From the NCBI GenBank assembly GCA_002724925.1, contig PBQA01000027.1, positions 155,315 to 219,314 on the forward strand: 64,000 nt of DNA, given 5' to 3'. Numbering within the stretch: the stretch's first letter is position 1; every line of letters begins with the position of its first letter. Shown here in pieces: positions 1 through 6,773 of this stretch. Origin of the DNA: Oceanospirillaceae bacterium. GTDB lineage: Bacteria > Pseudomonadota > Gammaproteobacteria > Pseudomonadales > Oceanobacteraceae. The position numbers were made by a program, and so were the translations under genes. The notes below the pieces were generated by a model. That model was not told the DNA's origin. It made no database searches and worked only from the letters and a program-made list of their open reading frames with translations.

Positions 1-2
1 TC

Positions 3-143
3 GCGACATCGCATGTGGCTGTGAACTACCTGCAAAGACTGTCCGGAACCAAGCGGCAATCGTTTTACTATGAAGGGATGGCAGTGATGCTTATTGTCCT
101 GTATGGATTTGGTTTTTTGTCTGGGGCATTGAGCAATGAGTAG
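3..143 (+). CDS. 3' end of a membrane protein gene (partial)
   Basis: An open frame enters from the left edge and stops at 141-143. The visible 46 residues end in one hydrophobic segment (AVMLIVLYGFGFLSG) followed by a short polar tail, so the product is probably an inner-membrane protein with a C-terminal anchor. Its stop overlaps the start of the next gene (ATGAGTAG), which suggests translational coupling. It lies downstream of and convergent to the repressor, a usual place for genes expressed in the lysogen. The family cannot be judged from this fragment. Confidence 0.55.
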   Translation, partial: ATSHVAVNYLQRLSGTKRQSFYYEGMAVMLIVLYGFGFLSGALSNE

Positions 144-528
144 CTTGCGTATTGCTGCTTGCTTTTGTTTGGTAGCGATTGGCAGCCATGTTCACTCCGG
201 AGAGACTTCTTACTGGTGTTGGGCAGAGGCAAAAGCAAAAACGGCTACTGCCAAAGGGATTAGAGAAATAGTTCGCCCAGACGCTGTAGATTTTCAAATG
301 CTGCTGAAGTGGTCCGGAAAGGAATATCGCCTTCTCAATTTAAACGATGACGTATTATTGGGCAGCTGCAATCAATATGGTTCTTATTGCGAGGAGGAGG
401 AGAACTTTAGTGGTATATTTATTCGAGATCCGGAGTTAAACAACTTTAACTATACATATCTTGGGGCTTACCCTGGCGAGGGAGTAGAGATGTTTTTGGT
501 TACCGGTTCCTGTGCAGCAATTGATTAA
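136..528 (+). CDS. Small exported protein of unknown function
   Basis: The 130-residue product begins with a signal-peptide-like segment (short polar start, then hydrophobic to about residue 18, small residues before residue 22). The mature part has five or six cysteines and an acidic CEEEE stretch, consistent with a disulfide-stabilised periplasmic protein. It is coupled to the membrane-protein gene upstream and its last bases overlap the end of the convergent repressor gene. The position suggests a lysogenic-conversion or superinfection-exclusion cargo gene, which is inference only; no family is recognised. Confidence 0.6.
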   Translation: MSSLRIAACFCLVAIGSHVHSGETSYWCWAEAKAKTATAKGIREIVRPDAVDFQMLLKWSGKEYRLLNLNDDVLLGSCNQYGSYCEEEENFSGIFIRDPELNNFNYTYLGAYPGEGVEMFLVTGSCAAID

Positions 529-1160
529 CCGAAAGGTATTGTCGCTACTACTTTGCCAACCGCATCGGAAGGGGCAACCTCCACCGGCTCCCAGCCAGGA
601 TTTTCACTATAAAAGGAGAGTACGAATCCTCTCGGAGTTCTGGATAGAATTCCAACAACCACAGTACCGGAAACTGAAAACGCCCACTCTCCACCTAGGA
701 TGTCGCTAACGCTAGGGTCAATTACCACCAATTCTCCTGGCATAATCCTGGGCATCATACCTATTGAGTCTTCCTGAAAGGCAATACAGTTATCCGATGC
801 TCCTAGCATCTTGGCTATCACAGATAGCTCTGTCGATGCTGAAACAGTCTCAACGTCATCGCCTTGAAGGTAAGCCAGTACGTTTTTTTTGCTGAATATT
901 GGTATTGCACTTGGCGTGCCTGCATTGTAATTAGCCGGTGCTTCCGACACAAATTTTTCAGAGCGACCATCAATAAGCCAGTCTGCAGAGCACCGCAATA
1001 CTCTAGCAATGTTCTGAAGGTTGATGCCTTTCGGCTCATTTTCATTCTTCTCCCATAGCGAGACAGCGGCCCTAGACACTCCGACAGCTTTCCCCAGAGC
1101 TGGCTGGGTCAGGCCGAGCTCCTTGCGCCTTTTCTTGATTCTATCCCCCATTAGCATCAT
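525..1160 (-). CDS. CI-like prophage repressor (HTH plus S24 peptidase-like domain)
   Basis: An N-terminal XRE-type helix-turn-helix (about residues 5-60: RRKELGLTQPALGKAVGVSRAAVSLWE) is followed by a C-terminal LexA/CI-like fold. DS in EDSIGMMPRIMPGE aligns with the usual catalytic serine of the GDSM..P..PG motif. The usual catalytic lysine of the VKR(L) strand seems replaced: the matching stretch reads VVVGILSRTPRG. If so, RecA-stimulated self-cleavage may be impaired and induction would need another route. Start taken at 1160 because the longer frame has no domain content upstream; 1157 and 1151 are alternatives. Divergent from cro, the classic immunity arrangement. Confidence 0.85.
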   Translation of the reverse strand: MMLMGDRIKKRRKELGLTQPALGKAVGVSRAAVSLWEKNENEPKGINLQNIARVLRCSADWLIDGRSEKFVSEAPANYNAGTPSAIPIFSKKNVLAYLQGDDVETVSASTELSVIAKMLGASDNCIAFQEDSIGMMPRIMPGELVVIDPSVSDILGGEWAFSVSGTVVVGILSRTPRGFVLSFYSENPGWEPVEVAPSDAVGKVVATIPFG

Positions 1161-1282
1161 GCGCTTTCTACCGTAGTCATTGTTTTCGGAAGTTGATTTT
1201 ACGACGATGGATGTATATTTAAGTTGACTCCATCGAAAACCTATTGTTACTCTTTGTGTCAATGAAACTATACGTTTTTACT
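1161..1282. promoter_or_regulatory. Divergent cI/cro operator-promoter region
   Basis: AT-rich intergenic segment between repressor and cro. It holds an inverted repeat with 7-bp arms, CGATGGA (1205-1211) and TCCATCG (1229-1235), and a TTGACT hexamer at 1224-1229 that could be a -35 element for rightward transcription; the matching -10 is weak (TACTCT, 1248-1253). Exact operators cannot be assigned by eye. Confidence 0.5.
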
Positions 1283-1492
1283 ATGAATAAAACTGAAGCA
1301 ATACAGTATTTTGGAAACGCAAGCAGGCTGGCCAGTGCCTTGGATATCACCAGGCAAGCTGTTAGCAACTGGCCTGAAGAAATCCCTAGGGGTCGCCAGT
1401 ATGAACTCCAGGCCCTGACTGGCGGCGTCCTGAAAGTAACTCCGAAAAAGGCACAGACAAAAGATGACGTACAGAGACCGAAAGCAAGTTAA
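1283..1492 (+). CDS. cro: Cro-like repressor
   Basis: A 69-residue helix-turn-helix protein of the P22/lambda Cro type: AIQYFGNASRLASALDITRQ then AVSNWPEEIPRGRQYELQAL, ending in the family-typical TGG-LK segment. Start at ATG 1283 is chosen because homology to Cro begins there; upstream in-frame codons add an unrelated leader inside the operator region. It is the first rightward early gene and is expected to repress cI transcription and tune early expression. Confidence 0.85.
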   Translation: MNKTEAIQYFGNASRLASALDITRQAVSNWPEEIPRGRQYELQALTGGVLKVTPKKAQTKDDVQRPKAS

Positions 1493-1772
1493 AGCAGGCG
1501 ATGGCATTAAGTGCCGTCTTTCTGAGCATGATGAAGAGCGACTTCGCGAATACATCGAAGCCACTGGTGGGCAACCGTCTGTCACGATTCGTGAGCTTGT
1601 TATCGAAGGGCTGGACCGACGAAGCGTTGCGTACTCCGAGGCAGCACAGAACGCAGCTATGCAAGAGCGACTGGCTCAGCTGGAAGTCGCTGATGCGATT
1701 CGTGCCATGCGCCGTGAAATTGAATCTCGCCATTTGAATGATGACCGTCCGGATAATGCAGTGAATCACTGA
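1464..1772 (+). CDS. Small early protein, possible ribbon-helix-helix DNA binder
   Basis: A 102-residue product overlapping the end of cro by 29 bp in another frame. Residues about 12-50 (IKCRLSEHDEERLREYIEATG then PSVTIRELVIEGL) have the strand-then-two-helices pattern of ribbon-helix-helix/MetJ-Arc proteins; the C-terminal half is charged and helical. In lambda this slot holds cII, but no CII similarity is seen. Role in early regulation is inferred from position. Confidence 0.6.
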   Translation: MTYRDRKQVKAGDGIKCRLSEHDEERLREYIEATGGQPSVTIRELVIEGLDRRSVAYSEAAQNAAMQERLAQLEVADAIRAMRREIESRHLNDDRPDNAVNH

Positions 1773-1832
1773 TTCTGTCCTGATTTTAAAATAATAGAAG
1801 GTCTGAATCAGGGCCGGAAACGGGAGGTTGTC

Positions 1833-2054
1833 ATGGCCGGGGAAGTGAAAACGGAATATTCGACTGACATGGAAGTGCTGACTGCGGCACTCGGGATGTC
1901 TGAGTCAGAAATACTGAGCATTGTTCGCAGAAAAGTTCAGCAAGGCAAGCAGGGCGCTGACTTGCTCGCGGCATTGCAAGCTGAAGTTAAGAAATTGAAG
2001 GATCAAGAGGCGACGAAAAAGTCGAGCCACTTGAGCCTTGTGCATTCCACGTAG
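1833..2054 (+). CDS. Small early protein of unknown function
   Basis: A 73-residue, probably all-helical product with a C-terminal lysine-rich segment. A good Shine-Dalgarno (GGGAGG) stands upstream of the ATG, and a rho-independent terminator follows directly. No family recognised. Confidence 0.55.
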   Translation: MAGEVKTEYSTDMEVLTAALGMSESEILSIVRRKVQQGKQGADLLAALQAEVKKLKDQEATKKSSHLSLVHST

Positions 2055-2067
2055 GGTGGACTCCATT

Positions 2068-2092
2068 GCCGGGCTTCGGCCCGGACTTTTTT
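2068..2092 (+). terminator. Rho-independent terminator
   Basis: GC-rich hairpin GCCGGGC-TTC-GGCCCGG followed by a run of T, directly after the early gene ending at 2054. It separates the immunity transcript from the non-coding/tRNA segment, so replication genes need either readthrough (antitermination) or another promoter. Confidence 0.8.
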
Positions 2093-2519
2093 AGGTGTGC
2101 ATTCGTATGCTGACTGACTGGCGCGGCAACGCCAGACTTTGCCGGGACTCCATAAGTAGCTTGGAGACAGTCAGCATATCAATACACATCTGACTAATAC
2201 CTGTTGGTGAGACGACCCCAGCTGTCGGTGGGGCTAATAACCGGCTCTTGAAGTTAAAGAGCGTAGCAGCAGCGTAGGCGACGGCGCTTATGGTCTTTGC
2301 GTCTCCTCCGCCTGGAAACGCACGGTAAGACGGAATCAGGCATGGGGCCTGGCAACTCTGACTTATTCGAGCGCGGAACGGTGTAGTCGTGACTACGTAC
2401 CGGAAGCAAACCGGTCGAAAAAATCAGGCTCTGATAGCTGGCTCCAGTGGCCGGTAATTTACGGGAAGGCGACCCGGTAAAAAACGTATCGGCCAGATGC
2501 TGGATCTCTGGCCAGCTAT
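2093..2519 (+). ncRNA. Hairpin-rich non-coding stretch, candidate structured phage RNA
   Basis: About 430 bases with no credible gene but many local inverted repeats, for example CCCCA/TGGGG (around 2217-2235), GCTCTT/AAGAGC (around 2243-2262), GTAGTC-GT-GACTAC (2383-2396) and GGCCAG/CTGGCC just before the tRNA. It runs straight into tRNA-Arg. The context (large structured RNA beside a phage tRNA) recalls GOLLD and ROOL RNAs, but it is shorter than these and I cannot show membership. Confidence 0.45.
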
Positions 2520-2596
2520 GCCCCGGTAGCTCAACTGGATAGAGCATTGGACTTCTATTCCAAGGGTTGCAGGTTCGAGTCCTGCCCGGGGTGCCA
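2520..2596 (+). tRNA. tRNA-Arg (anticodon TCT)
   Basis: 77-nt cloverleaf: acceptor GCCCCGG pairing with CCGGGGT (terminal G-U pair), D-arm, anticodon stem TTGGA/TCCAA with loop CTTCTAT (anticodon TCT, reads AGA), T-arm GCAGG-TTCGAGT-CCTGC, discriminator G, encoded CCA. It lies inside the prophage early region, so it is phage-carried and would supplement a tRNA for a usually rare arginine codon. Confidence 0.95.
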
Positions 2597-2664
2597 TTTT
2601 CTATCTACTAATTTTCGTAAAATTAGTAGATGAGTTTTTCAAGGCCCTTAATAGGTATTTCTTT

Positions 2665-3666
2665 GTGGCTCGCATTAGAACAGTAAAGCCGGAGTTATTT
2701 CGGCATGAAGATTTATTCGAAGCTGAAATTGAGTCTGGCCTGCCTCTCCGCCTGGCTTTCATCGGCTTGTTTACGTGTTGCGACCGAGAGGGGCGATTCG
2801 AGTGGCGTCCACGTCAGTTGAAATTGGATGTAATGCCTTACGACACCACCGACTTTTCACACGTGCTTGACGCGCTTGAGCGTATCGGTCTTGTCGAAAA
2901 ATACCTTGCGGATGGTCGCGAGATTGGATGCATACCGACATTCTTAAAACACCAATGTCCCAATGCTCGTGAAGCAAAATCGAAACTTCCTCCCAAAGAA
3001 AATAATGCACATGCAAGCACATGCATTAATGATGCAGGGCAAAACACTGAAGAAGTCAGCGTTTCAGAGTCGCAGGAAGTTTCCACAAGTACTGATTCAG
3101 AAACTCAAACACATGCACGCACATGCACGCACATGCACGCACATGGGGAAAGGGAACTGGAAAGGGAAAGGGAAGGGAATACACAACAACTACAACAACA
3201 CGCGAATCGATTTTCTGAAAACGTCCAGCCCTACCAGCAGCAGCCCGAAATGTCGGAAGACTGGAATCCCGACGAAACGACTGTTCGCAGAATTGCGATG
3301 ACGAGCGTTCCTGAGGATTTTATTCGCAACTGCATTCCTGAATTCCGAGCGTACTGGCTCACTGCCGGTCGACTTCCCCACGGTGGAAACTTTCAAACCG
3401 CATTCTTGAAATCTGTCCAGAAAGCCTGGGCAAAACACCAGAACGATAACAACCAGCGAGGCAATGGCCATGCAGGATCTCAATTATCAAGTCGCGAAGC
3501 TGAGCTCAGAAAAGCGAACGAATCCACGGACTGGGCGGACGGAATCGGCTCTGGATTCCCCGGCGCCCACACAAGCGGACATTCAGCTGATCAACTGGCT
3601 CTGGACTCAGGTCATAGCGATATTTCCGAAGTGGCGCGAGTTATACCCAGCTCCGGAAGACATTAA
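2665..3666 (+). CDS. O/DnaT-like phage replication initiator
   Basis: A 333-residue protein with GTG start. The N-terminal 110 residues (ARIRTVKPELFRHEDLFEAE then LPLRLAFIGLFTCCDREGRF) are the winged-helix domain common to phage replisome organisers. After a low-complexity linker with repeated Thr/His/Met, residues about 195-270 (DETTVRRIAMTSVPEDFIRN then EFRAYWLTAGRLPHGGNFQT) match the DnaT-type domain that contacts the loader or helicase. The linker DNA carries iterons, so the gene probably contains the origin as lambda O does. Its 3' end overlaps the P-like gene by 203 bp in a different frame. Confidence 0.85.
   Translation: MARIRTVKPELFRHEDLFEAEIESGLPLRLAFIGLFTCCDREGRFEWRPRQLKLDVMPYDTTDFSHVLDALERIGLVEKYLADGREIGCIPTFLKHQCPNAREAKSKLPPKENNAHASTCINDAGQNTEEVSVSESQEVSTSTDSETQTHARTCTHMHAHGERELEREREGNTQQLQQHANRFSENVQPYQQQPEMSEDWNPDETTVRRIAMTSVPEDFIRNCIPEFRAYWLTAGRLPHGGNFQTAFLKSVQKAWAKHQNDNNQRGNGHAGSQLSSREAELRKANESTDWADGIGSGFPGAHTSGHSADQLALDSGHSDISEVARVIPSSGRH
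3007..3146. repeat. Iteron cluster inside the initiator gene, putative prophage origin
   Basis: The 9-mer GCACATGCA occurs at 3007-3015 and 3017-3025, then again at 3119-3127 and 3129-3137 with near-copies at 3109-3117 and 3139-3145. All are on a 10-bp (one helical turn) spacing. A strand-asymmetric purine-rich tract (about 3146-3180) and an AC-rich stretch follow. Four or more iterons inside an O-like gene is the layout of the lambda origin. The 10-bp period is not a multiple of three, so protein repetition alone does not explain it. Confidence 0.7.
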
Positions 3667-4141
3667 GGCGGGCAAGCGAGTATGGCTGGAGACGTTGGTA
3701 CAGCAAGGAGTAACGAGCGACGTGCTGATTAAATTCGGACTTATGGCCTGTCGTGCTTCTGGTTACGTTCGACCTGTTTCGCCTGGTCAGTTCTGTGTCT
3801 GGGCGTGGGAGTGGGCCATGCGCGATGCGCGGATTCCTCCGCTTGAGGATGCTGCCCGAATTGTTAACCGCAAACTTGCTTCACCGTCACTGAAACTCGA
3901 AGGGGCTATGTATCACCTGTGGTCAATTCTCGACGGCCATGCGCTGCGGTCTGCGAACTACAAGGCGGTTCGTGATGCGGTTGAGACTGCACACGCTGAA
4001 GTGATTCGACACTGGCTGTCTGGTGCGCCTTGGAACGAGCCTGTGAACGTTGAGCCCGAACAGACATTGCCGCATTTGCCGACCGAGCCGACCAGGGCAA
4101 GTCGGAATATGCAATCGATCCTTGCTCAGCTGGAGGCGTAA
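3464..4141 (+). CDS. Replication protein P-like helicase loader
   Basis: A 225-residue protein with the signature of the lambda replication protein P family (FPKWRELYPAPEDIKAGKRV, WLETLVQQGVTSDVLIKFGL, then ACRASGYVRPVSPGQFCVW). Members recruit host DnaB to the initiator-origin complex. It starts within the upstream initiator frame and directly precedes a GTG-started gene two bases on, so the replication genes form one tight operon. The exact start is uncertain because the first 30 residues lie in the overlap. Confidence 0.8.
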   Translation: MAMQDLNYQVAKLSSEKRTNPRTGRTESALDSPAPTQADIQLINWLWTQVIAIFPKWRELYPAPEDIKAGKRVWLETLVQQGVTSDVLIKFGLMACRASGYVRPVSPGQFCVWAWEWAMRDARIPPLEDAARIVNRKLASPSLKLEGAMYHLWSILDGHALRSANYKAVRDAVETAHAEVIRHWLSGAPWNEPVNVEPEQTLPHLPTEPTRASRNMQSILAQLEA

Positions 4142-4143
4142 CC

Positions 4144-4704
4144 GTGAGAAAAGATTTTCAATCAGGCGATATCGTCCGCCTCAAGTGTACCGGCGAACTG
4201 GGTTATGTGGTTACTGTGCTGGCACCTGAGCAGGATAAAAAACCCGCACTACTGGCGGTGAAATTTCAGGGCCAGAAGGGTATTGAAACTGAGTATGCAG
4301 ATCGCGTTACGAAACTCCGCGACCATGAAGACCTTGCGTATCCAATGCCGCTCACGAGCTGGAAGGCACTGAACAAAGCGGAGCGTGAAGCGGTAATTAT
4401 TGAAGTGCTGATCGACTTCGGTGACTTCTGCGACGGTATGCGTGAGTACATCTACCAGCCAGAAAATCAGGCCCTATTTAGTGCGTTCATTGCCGAAGCG
4501 ATCGAGCGCAGAAAGACCCACAAGCGATACGCAAGTAAAGCCATATTCGAGCACCTACGCTGGGACGAGCACCGGATTCACGACGCTGGCCAGCTATTCA
4601 AAATCAACAACAACTACACGCCTGATTTGGCTCGCCTGGCTATGCGGATTTTTCCTGAGCTGGAAGAGTTTTTTAACACGCGACACAGGAAGAAAGCGGC
4701 ATGA
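4144..4704 (+). CDS. Conserved phage protein of unknown function
   Basis: A 186-residue product (GTG start). The first 60 residues look like a small beta-barrel (GDIVRLKCTGELGYVVTVLA), the rest is helical and ends in a segment (FKINNNYTPDLARLAMRIFP) that I recognise from other phage replication regions without a defined role. The stop overlaps the start of the methyltransferase gene (ATGA). Confidence 0.65.
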   Translation: MRKDFQSGDIVRLKCTGELGYVVTVLAPEQDKKPALLAVKFQGQKGIETEYADRVTKLRDHEDLAYPMPLTSWKALNKAEREAVIIEVLIDFGDFCDGMREYIYQPENQALFSAFIAEAIERRKTHKRYASKAIFEHLRWDEHRIHDAGQLFKINNNYTPDLARLAMRIFPELEEFFNTRHRKKAA

Positions 4705-5747
4705 CCGCGTACTACAACGAAATTGATCCGTTCGCCGCTGCTTGGTTGCGCGAGCTGATCCGGATGAACGTAATCGCCCCGGGCGAAGTTGATGAACGGA
4801 GCATTGTTGATGTTAGAGCAGATGACCTTAGACCTTTCACACAGTGTCACTTCTTCGCAGGCATTGGCGTCTGGAGTTACGCATTACGACAAGCCGGGTG
4901 GCCTGACGACCGACCAGTCTGGACAGGCAGTTGTCCCTGTCAGGGATTCAGTGCAGCCGGTAGACAAAAAGGCTTTGAAGACGAACGCCACCTGTGGCCA
5001 GCCTGGTATGAGCTCATTAAAGAAAATCGACCACCAGTCATCTACGGAGAACAGGTCTCCAGCAATCTCATTGTCGGAGCTTCGAGCAAAGAGCGAGACG
5101 CTACAGGCTGGAATACTGAGCAGATTAAAAGCGACAGCAGAACAACGTGGTTCGACCTTGTACAAGCTGACCTGGAAGACGCAGGTTACGCCAGCGCAGC
5201 GTTTGATATACCGGCTGCGGGCGTCGGTTCTCCGAACATCCGCCAGCGCCTGTTCTTTACAGGATTTGATGCAGGGCTGGGTGACAGCCTCAGCTCGGGA
5301 TTGGAAGGACTCGCCGGGCATGAAGACGGTACGTCCGGATGGGCGGAGCAGGCTGGATCAGTTGCCGAGGCAGGCGGCGCTGGCCGGATGGGCAACGGCA
5401 ACGGCAACGGCAACGGATGCGGTGAAGAGTGGAAAGGTAACTCCGCGTCCGGGGTGTGTGACTCTGCCGGAAATGGTGCAGCTATTGGAATTAAATCTGC
5501 CGGTCCGGTTAACGGCTTCTGGTCAGGTTCTGACTGGCTCCTCTGCCGGGATGGACGGTTCCGGCCAGTTGAATCCGGCACATTCGCGCTGGTTGATGGG
5601 ACTTCCGGAGGCGTGGGACATAGCGGCGATATCTGCTTTCCGACGTCTGAAGCAAGAAAAGGGCGCTTAAAGGGCTACGGCAATGCAATTAATGCAGAAG
5701 TAGCGATCGAGTATATCAAGGCGAGTATGGGAGCTGTGGGATTATGA
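4701..5747 (+). CDS. DNA cytosine-5 methyltransferase
   Basis: A 348-residue C5-cytosine methyltransferase. Motif I-like FFAGIGVWS (about residue 52), catalytic motif IV PCQGFSAAG (Cys about residue 79), a motif VI-like position read as YGEQV instead of ENV, motif VIII NIRQRLFF, then a low-complexity linker with a GN repeat, and the conserved phage C-terminus RPVESGTFALVDG ... KGYGNAINAEVA (GNAI is motif X). Probably methylates phage DNA to avoid host restriction. The altered motif VI and short recognition region leave activity uncertain. Most of its 3' part is also coding in a second frame. Confidence 0.85.
   Translation: MTAYYNEIDPFAAAWLRELIRMNVIAPGEVDERSIVDVRADDLRPFTQCHFFAGIGVWSYALRQAGWPDDRPVWTGSCPCQGFSAAGRQKGFEDERHLWPAWYELIKENRPPVIYGEQVSSNLIVGASSKERDATGWNTEQIKSDSRTTWFDLVQADLEDAGYASAAFDIPAAGVGSPNIRQRLFFTGFDAGLGDSLSSGLEGLAGHEDGTSGWAEQAGSVAEAGGAGRMGNGNGNGNGCGEEWKGNSASGVCDSAGNGAAIGIKSAGPVNGFWSGSDWLLCRDGRFRPVESGTFALVDGTSGGVGHSGDICFPTSEARKGRLKGYGNAINAEVAIEYIKASMGAVGL
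4810..5670 (+). CDS. Out-of-frame overlapping phage protein inside the methyltransferase gene
   Basis: A long second frame lies wholly within the methyltransferase gene. Its 286-residue product carries segments I recognise from a separate, widespread phage protein family: LYKLTWKTQVTPAQRLIYRL, LRTSASACS, GWVTASARDWKDSPGMKT, RSRLDQLPRQA and the C-terminal GQLNPAHSRWLMGLPEAWD. On the same bases the other frame encodes the conserved RPVESGTFALVDG. Start set at ATG 4810, with GGAG nine bases upstream; 4792 is possible. Function unknown; sometimes annotated as a methyltransferase-associated protein. Confidence 0.65.
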   Translation: MLEQMTLDLSHSVTSSQALASGVTHYDKPGGLTTDQSGQAVVPVRDSVQPVDKKALKTNATCGQPGMSSLKKIDHQSSTENRSPAISLSELRAKSETLQAGILSRLKATAEQRGSTLYKLTWKTQVTPAQRLIYRLRASVLRTSASACSLQDLMQGWVTASARDWKDSPGMKTVRPDGRSRLDQLPRQAALAGWATATATATDAVKSGKVTPRPGCVTLPEMVQLLELNLPVRLTASGQVLTGSSAGMDGSGQLNPAHSRWLMGLPEAWDIAAISAFRRLKQEKGA

Positions 5748-5980
5748 GCAGAAATTACGAACGCAAAACTGACACGTCAATTTATCCGAGTCGTCATGGC
5801 CTAAAGGCGATTGTTCATGGTTCGGCGACGGTTGTTCCTCATGCCGTTGAGCGCGGATGGATGCTGCCCGGTGGGCGCTTAACTGAGTTCGCCTGGATAG
5901 CGATGGATGCCGCCGTGGAAATGGACGCGCTCATTCGTGCCGGTCAAGGCCACAAGGCGAAAGCGACGGAATTGGTATGA
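5744..5980 (+). CDS. Small early protein of unknown function
   Basis: 78 residues, start overlapping the methyltransferase stop (ATGA) and end overlapping the next start, so it is translated as part of the chain. No recognisable domain. Confidence 0.55.
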   Translation: MSRNYERKTDTSIYPSRHGLKAIVHGSATVVPHAVERGWMLPGGRLTEFAWIAMDAAVEMDALIRAGQGHKAKATELV

Positions 5981-6222
5981 GTCAGACACAGGCACCGATC
6001 ATGCCGAAATTCTACAGCTATTCGCGCTGGGGCTCTGAGAAGAGCTGGATCATGGTGCGTATGGCGGTCATTCCTGCGCACAAGCAACAGGAAGTGGCTG
6101 ACGAATACGACCGGTTGTATATGGCTAAGAACTACTCCGGCCGTCGTCAGGCGAATGGATATCTGAATGGCGTTGCTCGTGAATATCGTGAGTATCTGAG
6201 AGCACAAGGGAGAATTGCGTAA
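5977..6222 (+). CDS. Small basic phage protein
   Basis: 81 residues, basic and aromatic (KFYSYSRWGSEKSWIMVRMA; RLYMAKNYSGRRQANGYLNG). Similar short proteins occur beside ninB in other phages. ATGA-type overlap upstream and a one-base overlap with ninB downstream. Function unknown. Confidence 0.6.
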   Translation: MSQTQAPIMPKFYSYSRWGSEKSWIMVRMAVIPAHKQQEVADEYDRLYMAKNYSGRRQANGYLNGVAREYREYLRAQGRIA

Positions 6223-6773
6223 TGGCAAAAGAGATAACGATTCATCCTGATAGTACTGCACAGCAGAGGTTCACTGCTCTGAAGCAATTCATGCTGGAAG
6301 CTCTGACTGGCGGTCCTATTTCCGTATTGATTCGCCGGCCGTCACGAAGTCGGGAGCAGGAAAAGCTCTATCACAAATTGATCGCGGTTATTTCTGATCA
6401 AGTTGTTTTTGAAACTTGGCGTCCTGATTCCGATCCTGGGCGCGTCGTTTATCTGTTCGATCGAAGGCGTCGCCGGAAATACAAACCTGAAATCTGGAAG
6501 GCTCTACTTGTTGATCAGTTTGAGCAGGAGCGTGCCGCTATGGGGCAGCCTCTGCGCAAGCCAGGTCATGTTGTTCCGGCGCTGGATGGGTCCGGACGTT
6601 TGGTTTCTGTCCGTCCGAGTACAACCGGATTTTCAGTGTCTGAAGGCTCTGACTTTATCGAGTTTATTTATGCTTATGGTGTTGAGCTTGGCGTTCAGTG
6701 GCCAGCAACCGCTGAGGAAATAGCAGCGGCTGAGCGCGAGTGGATAGCGAGCAATCGCGGGGAGGCAGCGTGA
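6222..6773 (+). CDS. ninB: NinB recombination protein
   Basis: A 183-residue NinB (lambda Orf) family protein: basic core RPSRSREQEKLYHKLIAVIS, WKALLVDQFEQERAAMGQPL then RPSTTGFSVSEGSDFIEFIY, the family-typical C-terminal region. NinB binds ssDNA and SSB and substitutes for RecFOR in phage recombination. Directly followed by ninG with a GTGA overlap, as in lambdoid nin regions; a phage ssb lies downstream. Confidence 0.85.
   Translation: MAKEITIHPDSTAQQRFTALKQFMLEALTGGPISVLIRRPSRSREQEKLYHKLIAVISDQVVFETWRPDSDPGRVVYLFDRRRRRKYKPEIWKALLVDQFEQERAAMGQPLRKPGHVVPALDGSGRLVSVRPSTTGFSVSEGSDFIEFIYAYGVELGVQWPATAEEIAAAEREWIASNRGEAA

Noticed and set aside
2254..2547. 97-residue minus-strand frame before and across tRNA-Arg
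   Set aside because: It runs through the tRNA gene and the hairpin-rich stretch, has no ribosome-binding site and no protein-like pattern.
5186..5581. Proline-rich minus-strand frame inside the methyltransferase gene
   Set aside because: Its proline runs mirror the GN repeat on the plus strand; no ribosome-binding site and no recognised family.
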